Shown: piece by piece, positions 8,616-13,836 of the stretch
Layout of the letters: each line of letters opens with the position of its first letter
Position numbering within the stretch: position 1 is the first letter of the stretch
Source of the DNA: Vulcanimicrobiota bacterium
GTDB lineage: Bacteria > Vulcanimicrobiota > Vulcanimicrobiia > Vulcanimicrobiales > Vulcanimicrobiaceae
DNA: 24,922 bases
Assembly (NCBI GenBank): GCA_019233415.1
Contig: JAFAMK010000439.1
Span: 1-24,922, forward strand
Direction of reading: 5' to 3'
The notes under the pieces: generated by a model
What the model was told of the DNA's origin: nothing
Seen by the model: only the letters and a program-made list of their open reading frames with translations
Databases searched by the model: none
Made by a program: the position numbers and the translations under genes

Positions 8616-9383
8616 ATGAGCAAGATCGCGATCACCGGGGCCGCCGGGCTCGTCGGCACCTACCTCAGCGCGGACCTCGCGCGCGACCACGCGGTCGTGC
8701 GCATTGACCTCCACGACGCGGACGTCGTCGCCGACGTGCAAGACCTCGCCGCGCTGGAACGCGCCTTCGCCGGCTGCGAGACGGTCGTCCATCTCGCCGG
8801 CGTCTCGTCGGTGACCGCGACGTGGGAGCAGGTCCACGGCGCGAACATCGCCGGGACGTACAACGCCTTCGAGGCCGCGCGCCGGCAGGGCGTGAAGCGG
8901 GTGATCTTCGCGAGCTCGAACCACACGGTCGGGATGCACGAGATCGTCAACGGCGCGCCTCTCTACGAGCCCGGCGCCGGCGTGCTCGTGCGCAACGACG
9001 ACCCGTTCCGCGCCGACAGCCTGTACGGCGTCGGCAAAGTGTTCGGCGAGGTTCTCGGCAAGTTCTACAGTGAGCGCTTCGGGCTGCAGGTGACGTGCGT
9101 GCGAATTGGCTCGATCGTCGAACCCGACCGCTACGACGATCCCTCGCTGTTCCTGGGCCCGAGCTTTCTCGATTACCTCACCGCAGAGCAGCGCCGCAAG
9201 CGCTACGCGTCGACGTGGATGTCGCAGCGCGACTTCGCCCGGCTCGTGCGCGCGATTCTCGCGCGCGACGTCGACTACGCCGTCGTCTACGGCGTGAGCG
9301 ACAACGCGACGCGCTTCTGGGACCTCGAACCGGGCCGCGCGATCTTCGGCTTCTGGCCCCTCGACGGCGCGAAGGCTACGTAG
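8616..9383 (+). CDS. udh: uronate dehydrogenase (NAD-dependent, extended SDR)
   Basis: This encodes 255 residues. It oxidises D-glucuronate or D-galacturonate to the aldaro-1,5-lactone with NAD+, in the cytoplasm, as the first step of the oxidative uronate pathway. The evidence is an N-terminal GAAGLVG nucleotide loop (8-14), the FASSNHTVGM segment (98-107) that closely follows the FASSNHTIGY of characterised Agrobacterium Udh as I recall it, the YGVGK catalytic pair Tyr137/Lys141, then VRIGS and STWMSQRDF, which also match that family. The ATG at 8616 gives the conserved MSKIAITGAAG start, though its ribosome-binding site is weak. It is divergent from the GH79 and transporter genes. The C-terminal DGAKAT and the TAG stop lie at the border of a foreign cassette, and the ancestral end was probably DGAKATTPS (see findings). 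Confidence 0.94.
   Translation: MSKIAITGAAGLVGTYLSADLARDHAVVRIDLHDADVVADVQDLAALERAFAGCETVVHLAGVSSVTATWEQVHGANIAGTYNAFEAARRQGVKRVIFASSNHTVGMHEIVNGAPLYEPGAGVLVRNDDPFRADSLYGVGKVFGEVLGKFYSERFGLQVTCVRIGSIVEPDRYDDPSLFLGPSFLDYLTAEQRRKRYASTWMSQRDFARLVRAILARDVDYAVVYGVSDNATRFWDLEPGRAIFGFWPLDGAKAT
9363..9380 (+). repeat. left copy of 18-bp direct repeat bounding the defence cassette
   Basis: GACGGCGCGAAGGCTACG, encoding the last six residues of Udh (DGAKAT). The right copy at 11494-11511 differs only at the sixth base (C/A). The left copy also runs into a perfect 12-bp palindrome, GGCTACGTAGCC (9374-9385), centred on the repeat/cassette junction. Confidence 0.8.
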
Positions 9384-9618
9384 CCTGACGTCCATCGTCT
9401 GCTTGCTATTTAGGGCGTGACGCGGTTTTCCACCCGCCCACGCACACTCCGTGAGCACACCATCCACTCAATCCACGGTTTTCACGCTACCCACATTATG
9501 TCGTCACGAACATATGTTCGCGCACAATATATAGGTGGAGTGCTCAGATAGCGCGAAGATAGACCAACTAGGGAAGTGCCAGCTCCCCTTGCTCTACTTG
9601 TTTGGGAGTTGATTGGGA
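9384..9618 (+). promoter_or_regulatory. AT-richer leader region of the anti-phage deaminase
   Basis: This 235-base gap belongs to the cassette. It holds, in order, a hairpin-capable segment at 9415-9443 (GCGTG and GCGG pairing with CCGC and CACGC, without a T tract, possibly the udh terminator or part of a structured RNA), a perfect LexA-type palindrome at 9507-9520, a -10-like TATATA at 9528-9533, and a leader with GGGA (9571-9574), CTCCC (9583-9587) and the ribosome-binding site GGGAG (9604-9608). In Vibrio cholerae the inhibitory AvcI RNA is encoded next to and upstream of avcD. This gap is where an equivalent would lie, but I cannot identify one by sequence. Confidence 0.45.
9507..9520. 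promoter_or_regulatory. LexA/SOS box (DinR type)
   Basis: CGAACATATGTTCG is a perfect 14-bp palindrome that fits the CGAAC-N4-GTTCG consensus of DinR-type LexA proteins known from Gram-positive bacteria and several other phyla. It lies 99 bases before the deaminase start and just upstream of a TATATA -10-like hexamer at 9528-9533, where a bound repressor would overlap the -35 region. This predicts induction of the defence gene by DNA damage. Confidence 0.7.
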
Positions 9619-11289
9619 ATGACCACGGTCCAGCCCGATGCGGGTGCGGCGGATCAGTCTGGGGCGCCTCAAGATCAAACCGGGGGCCGGCGCGAGCTCA
9701 TTTTCGGTCTTGTTGCGCCGCTCGGCGTGGATAAAGATGTCGTCGTCAAGGTACTCAGGCAAGCGCTCAGTGCAGCGGGCTACCAGTTGCGCACCATCAA
9801 GATCAGTACGCTGATACGAGAATATGCTAGGGACATTGATGCTATAAAGAACGCCGAACCACTCCATCGCAAGCGCCTTCTGATGAATGTTGGGGACAAG
9901 CTGCGACGTGATTGGGACGCATTCAATTCGCGTACCGAAAGGCGAGGAGACTTCGGCGCTATTCTGGCAATCAGCGCGATCCAGCAACTAAGGCAGCGAA
10001 TCAACAAAGCGCGTGGCGTTCAACCAGAAGAGGAGCAGCCACTCGAGACGATTCCGATTTCGAGCGCGGCATATCTCGTAGATTCGCTCAAGCATCCTGA
10101 TGAGCTGGAGTATTTACGACGCGTCTACGGGCCAGCATTTGTCAGCATCGGCGTCTACACTCCGCCTGAGATCCGGAGACGCGATCTTGGCCTTGACGCA
10201 TTGGACGATGACGACAGAAAGCTTGTCGAGGCTCTTATGAAGAGGGACGAAGTCGATACGAAGCTAGGTCAACGCGTCGGCGAGGCGTTCTACGGAACAG
10301 ACTTCATTGTGGATTCGACGGAAGATCCGGATGAAATTCGTGATGAGCTTGTGCGCCTTGTACATCTCTTGTTCGGAGACGTTTTCCAAACTCCGCGCCT
10401 CGCCGAATATGGGATGTTCCTGGCGCGAGCGGCACAAGCTCGGTCTGGCTCGATGGCGAGGCAGATCGGCGCGGCGATCTTACGAGATGATGGCTCAGTT
10501 GTCGCTTGTGGTACAAATGAGGCGGCAAAAGCGGTGACAGGCGGTCAGTATTGGCCCGACGACGACGCTGAATTCCACGGCCGCGACATGGTCTACACTC
10601 CAAAAGAAGGCGCACCGGTTCGTGATACGAGTGATGCTTTTCGCGAGGAAATGATCTCTACGGTGGTCGAGGCTCTCGCTAAAGCCGGCGTACTTGCTGG
10701 TGACTACAGTGATATGACTCCGGAGAAGAGGCTCAAGGAACTGTACACGACCGACGGAGCACCCCTGCGAAATACTCGTATCAAAGACAACATCGACTAC
10801 ATACGCGCCGTTCACGCGGAAGCGGCTGCGATCATCGATGCCGGCCGTCACGGCGTGGCGACGAAAGGTACACGCATGTTCACATCAACCTTTCCGTGTC
10901 ATGAGTGTGCGCGTCATATCGTCGCAGCGGGTATTCGTCAAGTAGTCTACCTGGAACCATATCCGAAGAGTGCTACGAAGGATCTGTATCGGGATTCAGT
11001 CGCGTTGGACCCGACCAGTGACGATCCCCACCGGGTAGTCTTCCGAACCTTCGTCGGAGTTGCTCCGCCGCGCTATTTAGAGTTCTTTCTCTTGGGTCAG
11101 CGACTTCGAAAGCAAGGCGATGGAACTAAGATTCCTATCGACATCGCAACTAGAGCGCCTTCGTTGCCATACTACACGCCCTCGATAGCATCGGTAGCGC
11201 AAGCGGAGCGGGTACCGATGAGACTCTTCAAAGAATTCACATCGTACATTACTGAGAACATTGGAGGCCTTGATGAGCAATCGCCCTAA
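9619..11289 (+). CDS. anti-phage cytidine deaminase, AvcD/DcdV-like (P-loop-like domain + dCMP/dCTP deaminase)
   Basis: This encodes 556 residues. The C-terminal half is a zinc-dependent deoxycytidylate deaminase domain: HAE with zinc ligand His399 and catalytic Glu401, then PCHEC with ligands Cys427 and Cys430. The N-terminal half begins FGLVAPLGVDKD (residues 29-40) in the position of a P-loop kinase-like domain, but the Walker A loop is degenerate. This two-part layout and length match AvcD/DcdV-type anti-phage deaminases, which deplete dCTP/dCMP during phage infection and are held inactive by a partner RNA. The ATG at 9619 has GGGAG 10 bases before it; an in-frame TTG at 9613 is an alternative. 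Base composition is clearly lower in GC than the neighbours (52% in the line at 9841 against 72% at 14041), a sign of transfer. It lies inside direct repeats and overlaps a small ORF at its 3' end. Confidence 0.9.
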   Translation: MTTVQPDAGAADQSGAPQDQTGGRRELIFGLVAPLGVDKDVVVKVLRQALSAAGYQLRTIKISTLIREYARDIDAIKNAEPLHRKRLLMNVGDKLRRDWDAFNSRTERRGDFGAILAISAIQQLRQRINKARGVQPEEEQPLETIPISSAAYLVDSLKHPDELEYLRRVYGPAFVSIGVYTPPEIRRRDLGLDALDDDDRKLVEALMKRDEVDTKLGQRVGEAFYGTDFIVDSTEDPDEIRDELVRLVHLLFGDVFQTPRLAEYGMFLARAAQARSGSMARQIGAAILRDDGSVVACGTNEAAKAVTGGQYWPDDDAEFHGRDMVYTPKEGAPVRDTSDAFREEMISTVVEALAKAGVLAGDYSDMTPEKRLKELYTTDGAPLRNTRIKDNIDYIRAVHAEAAAIIDAGRHGVATKGTRMFTSTFPCHECARHIVAAGIRQVVYLEPYPKSATKDLYRDSVALDPTSDDPHRVVFRTFVGVAPPRYLEFFLLGQRLRKQGDGTKIPIDIATRAPSLPYYTPSIASVAQAERVPMRLFKEFTSYITENIGGLDEQSP

Positions 11290-11419
11290 GCTCGCCGCGT
11301 TGGTGGAGAGCGCAAACCGCGTAACGGCCGGAGTCCCGTCATGGATGCTGGATCGCCGGGATCCAGCACCCAAGCAAACGACGCCATCATCCGAGGACAA
11401 GAAGATCAAGATGGATTAA
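11273..11419 (+). CDS. 48-residue small protein, unknown, translationally coupled to the deaminase
   Basis: The ATG at 11273 overlaps the last 17 bases of the deaminase gene in another frame and has an ideal GGAGG ribosome-binding site at 11263-11267, 5 bases away. The product begins MSNRPKLAALVESANRV, which could form a short amphipathic helix, followed by a Pro/Ser/Lys-rich and probably disordered tail ending KKIKMD. It contains a single Trp and no Cys. The gene ends 5 bases before a strong terminator, so it closes the operon. An internal 9-bp hairpin lies within it. I recognise no homologue. The ribosome-binding site, overlap and terminator placement argue that it is translated; a fortuitous ORF cannot be excluded. 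Confidence 0.6.
   Translation: MSNRPKLAALVESANRVTAGVPSWMLDRRDPAPKQTTPSSEDKKIKMD
11346..11368. repeat. perfect 9-bp inverted repeat inside the small ORF
   Basis: TGCTGGATC (11346-11354) and GATCCAGCA (11360-11368) flank the 5-base loop GCCGG. It would form a stable RNA hairpin near the end of the cassette transcript, or could be a protein-binding site. There is no T tract after it, so it is not the terminator; that follows at 11425. Confidence 0.6.
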
Positions 11420-11424
11420 CGTAA

Positions 11425-11456
11425 GGGCGGAGCCGAATTCGGTCTCCGCCCTGTTT
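11425..11456 (+). terminator. rho-independent terminator of the defence operon
   Basis: GGGCGGAG (11425-11432) pairs perfectly with CTCCGCCC (11444-11451), and the loop itself contains the palindrome CCGAATTCGG. The stem is followed by TGTTT. It starts 5 bases after the small ORF's stop and is the strongest terminator-like hairpin in the window. Confidence 0.85.
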
Positions 11457-11493
11457 AGTGCTATTCCGATTTCGAGGCAAATCGAATGTGCTG

Positions 11494-11511
11494 GACGGAG
11501 CGAAGGCTACG
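11494..11511 (+). repeat. right copy of 18-bp direct repeat bounding the defence cassette
   Basis: GACGGAGCGAAGGCTACG, 17 of 18 identical to 9363-9380. It covers the stop codon of the leftward aldehyde dehydrogenase gene and 2 bases beyond. Reading on from it in the udh frame gives ACG CCG TCG TGA, a natural end for udh if the cassette is removed. A small hairpin (CGATTT/AAATCG, 11467-11484) lies just inside it. Confidence 0.8.
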
Positions 11512-12970
11512 ACGCCGTCGTGACGCTCTTGGTCACGAGGTAGCCGTCGATCCCCTCGGTTCCGCCTTCGGAGCCGTAGCCGGACTCCTTGACGCCGCCG
11601 AACGGAATCTCGGCGAGCGAGACGCCGAAGTGGTTGATCCCGACCATCCCCGCTTCGATGCGGTTGCCGAGCGCGATCGACTCGCCGACGTCTTGCGTGA
11701 ACGCATACGCCGCAAGTCCGTACGGCAGCGCGTTCGCCTGCGCGATCGCTTCGTCGAGCGTGCGGTACGATGTGATGACCGCGATCGGTCCGAACGGCTC
11801 TTCGCTCAGCACGCGCGCGTCGGCCGGCACGTCGCCGACGACGGTCGGCGCGTAGAAGAAGCCCGGCCCGTCGAGCGCCGCGCCGCCGGTGTGCAGTGTC
11901 CCGCCGCGCTGCGTCGCGTCTTCGACGAGCGCATGGATCGCGTCGCGCCGGCGCGCGTTGGCGAGCGAGCCCATCTGCGTCGTTTCCTCGACGCCCGGGC
12001 CGACGCGCAGCGCCGCGGCCGCCGCGGCGAACGCCTCGGTGAACGCCGGCGCGACGCGCTCCTGCACGAGGAAGCGGCTCGGCGAGACGCAGACCTGCCC
12101 CGCGTTGCGGAACTTCGCCGAGACCGACGCCTTGACGGCCTTGTCCAAGTCGGCTCTGTCGCTGACGATCACCGGCGCGTGTCCGCCGAGTTCGAGCGTC
12201 GCGCGCTTCACGCCGTCGGCGGCGAGCCGCGCGAGGTGCTTGCCGACCGCGGTCGAGCCGGTGAACGAGATCTTCCGAATCACCGGAGAGGCGAGCAGCG
12301 TCTCCGAGATGTGCGGCGGGTCGCCGAAGACGACGTTGACGACGTCGTCGGGAAGCCCCGCGTCGCGCAGCGCGTCGACCAGCGCGAGCGCGGTCGCCGG
12401 CGTTTCCTCGGACGGCTTGATGATGAGCGAGCAGCCCGCGCCGAGCGCGCCGGCGAGCTTGCGCGCCGGCGTGATCGCGGGGAAATTCCACGGCGTGAAC
12501 GCGGCGACGGGACCGACCGGCTCGCGCAGCACGAGCTGGCGCACCGACTCCGCGCGCGGCGGAACGACGCGCCCATACGCGCGCCGGCCTTCTTCGCCGG
12601 TCCACTCGATCACGTCGGCGGAAGCGAGCACCTCCGCGCGCGACTCGGCGAGCGGCTTGCCCTGTTCGATCGTCATCACGCGCGCGATCGTCTCGACGCG
12701 CTCGCGAATCAAACGCGCCGCGTTGCGCAGCACGACCGCGCGGTCGTAGGCCGAGGTCGCGCGCCAGCGCGCAAAGCCGCGCTGTGCCGACGCGAGCGCG
12801 TCGCGCAAGTCCGCGTCGGTCGCGACCGGGAGCTGCCCGATCTCCTCGCTCGTCGCGGGGTCGAGCACAGGGATCGTGGCGCGCGCGCCGGCGCCGACCG
12901 ACGCGCCGCCGATCAGCAGGCGCAGCTCGGTCGCGTAGCCCGCGCTCGTCGTCGTGGCGGTGGTCGTCAT
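11507..12970 (-). CDS. NAD(P)-dependent aldehyde dehydrogenase, probable alpha-ketoglutarate semialdehyde (2,5-dioxovalerate) dehydrogenase
   Basis: This encodes 487 residues, typical for the ALDH superfamily. Active-site features are Asn162 in PWNFP, the NAD loop FTGSTAVG (236-243), general base Glu260 in LELGG, and nucleophile Cys294 in GQVC. The sequence is of the succinate-semialdehyde/GabD type, which also contains alpha-ketoglutarate semialdehyde dehydrogenases. Its position with udh, gudD and kdgD makes oxidation of alpha-ketoglutarate semialdehyde to 2-oxoglutarate the likely job, the last step of the oxidative glucuronate route. The ATG at 12970 overlaps the TGA of the upstream regulator gene (ATGA), so the two form one leftward operon. 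The start gives a Thr-rich, probably disordered N-terminus. Sequence alone does not separate it from succinate semialdehyde dehydrogenase. Confidence 0.92.
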   Translation of the reverse strand: MTTTATTTSAGYATELRLLIGGASVGAGARATIPVLDPATSEEIGQLPVATDADLRDALASAQRGFARWRATSAYDRAVVLRNAARLIRERVETIARVMTIEQGKPLAESRAEVLASADVIEWTGEEGRRAYGRVVPPRAESVRQLVLREPVGPVAAFTPWNFPAITPARKLAGALGAGCSLIIKPSEETPATALALVDALRDAGLPDDVVNVVFGDPPHISETLLASPVIRKISFTGSTAVGKHLARLAADGVKRATLELGGHAPVIVSDRADLDKAVKASVSAKFRNAGQVCVSPSRFLVQERVAPAFTEAFAAAAAALRVGPGVEETTQMGSLANARRRDAIHALVEDATQRGGTLHTGGAALDGPGFFYAPTVVGDVPADARVLSEEPFGPIAVITSYRTLDEAIAQANALPYGLAAYAFTQDVGESIALGNRIEAGMVGINHFGVSLAEIPFGGVKESGYGSEGGTEGIDGYLVTKSVTTAS

Positions 12971-13704
12971 GGCACGGGAACCTCTTCGGATGCGTCGGTG
13001 AACTCGGGTGAGGCCGCGAGAAGACGCCGGCTGGCGGCGTCGATGTGCGCGCTCATCGCGCGGCGCGCGTCGTCGGGCGAATGGCGTTCGAGCGCCGCGA
13101 GAATGCGCGCGTGCTCGTCGAGCGAGACCGGCTCGCCGTTGGCCTTGCGCAGAATCCGCCGAATCCACGCGCGCACGACGTGCTGCAGCATCTCGAGCGC
13201 GTAGTAGAGCACGTCGTTGTGCGCGGCGCGCGCGATCGCGAGGTGGAAGGCGACGTCGGCGGCGAGGTACGCGGCCGGATCGCTCGCCGCGGCGCTCATC
13301 TGGTCGAGGTGGCCGCGCAGCGCCGCCAGCTCGTCGTCGGTGACGCGGTCGGCTGCGAGCCCGGCCAGCTCGGTCTCCAGGATGCGGCGCGCCTCGACGG
13401 CCTGGTTGATGCTGTTCGCGTTGAAGAAGACCGCCCAGGAGAGCGGCTTCGAGAGCGCGGTCGTGCCGCCGCGGCCGACGTACATCCCGCCGCCCGCCAC
13501 GACGTCGATCGCGCCGACCGCGCGCAGCGCCTTGACGGCCTCGCGCAGCGAGGAGCGGCCGACGCGAAGCGACTCCATCAGCTCGCGCTCGGGCGGCAGC
13601 TTCTCGCCGGGGCGCAGCCCCCGCTGGACGATGTATTCGCCAAGCCGTACGACGACTTCGTCGTAGACGGAGCGCCGTTCAATCGGTTCGAGATTCCCTG
13701 CCAA
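12967..13704 (-). CDS. GntR-family transcriptional regulator, FadR (FCD) subfamily
   Basis: This encodes 245 residues. The N-terminal winged helix-turn-helix (about 10-78) contains RPGEKLPPERELMESLRVGR and SLREAVKALRAVGAI, the GntR signature. The C-terminal FCD ligand-binding domain retains the usual metal-binding set Asp150, His154, His198 and His220. The start is TTG at 13704, supported by GAGG 5 bases upstream; no ATG or GTG fits. It is cotranscribed with the aldehyde dehydrogenase (4-base overlap) and divergent from gudD. Palindromes of the FadR-subfamily type stand in its own upstream gap and between the GH79 gene and udh. It is likely a repressor released by glucuronate, glucarate or a pathway intermediate; the effector is not known. 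Confidence 0.92.
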   Translation of the reverse strand: MAGNLEPIERRSVYDEVVVRLGEYIVQRGLRPGEKLPPERELMESLRVGRSSLREAVKALRAVGAIDVVAGGGMYVGRGGTTALSKPLSWAVFFNANSINQAVEARRILETELAGLAADRVTDDELAALRGHLDQMSAAASDPAAYLAADVAFHLAIARAAHNDVLYYALEMLQHVVRAWIRRILRKANGEPVSLDEHARILAALERHSPDDARRAMSAHIDAASRRLLAASPEFTDASEEVPVP

Positions 13705-13731
13705 GTTCGCCTCAGATTACCCCGAGTATGG

Positions 13732-13761
13732 TTGACTCCATTGCCCGGAACGTGCTACGTA
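13732..13761 (+). promoter_or_regulatory. probable promoter of the gudD operon
   Basis: TTGACT at 13732-13737 is a good -35 box. TACGTA at 13756-13761, with an upstream TG forming an extended -10, follows at 18 bp. The operator palindromes begin just downstream of the expected start of transcription, so a bound repressor would block initiation or clearance. Confidence 0.5.
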
Positions 13762-13763
13762 TC

Positions 13764-13774
13764 CTGTCGGGCAA
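13764..13774. promoter_or_regulatory. secondary FadR-like operator site
   Basis: CTGTCGGGCAA matches 8 of 10 fixed positions of TTGTCNGACAA. Its centre lies 16 bp before that of the perfect site at 13780-13790, similar to the 15-bp pair upstream of udh. Confidence 0.4.
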
Positions 13775-13779
13775 TCAGA

Positions 13780-13790
13780 TTGTCTGACAA
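13780..13790. promoter_or_regulatory. primary FadR-like operator, perfect palindrome
   Basis: TTGTCTGACAA is a perfect 5-1-5 inverted repeat fitting the FadR-subfamily pattern (TNGTNNNACNA). It lies between the divergent regulator gene and gudD and just after the probable promoter. A further core GTCTGAC overlaps it at 13791-13797. The DNA-binding protein is presumably the GntR regulator encoded next door. Confidence 0.65.
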
Positions 13791-13836
13791 GTCTGACCGC
13801 CTCGAATTCAACCTCCACTCCCGCCGGAGAAGCCCC

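Noticed and set aside
9568..10851. Several leftward ORFs of 75-139 codons inside the deaminase region
   Set aside because: They are antisense to a well-supported gene, lack ribosome-binding sites and recognisable sequence, and are expected by chance in AT-richer DNA.
9384..11493. Integrase, transposase or terminal inverted repeats for the cassette
   Set aside because: None found: the only ORFs are the deaminase and the 48-residue ORF, and the cassette ends are not inverted copies of each other.
11486..13204. 572-codon rightward ORF opposite the aldehyde dehydrogenase
   Set aside because: Antisense shadow. The dehydrogenase has all catalytic residues, and the regulator overlaps it by the usual ATGA.
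13780..13836. TTG start and 19-residue extension for glucarate dehydratase
   Set aside because: It lies in the operator palindrome, has no ribosome-binding site, and the extension has no family similarity that I can see. Kept only as an alternative.
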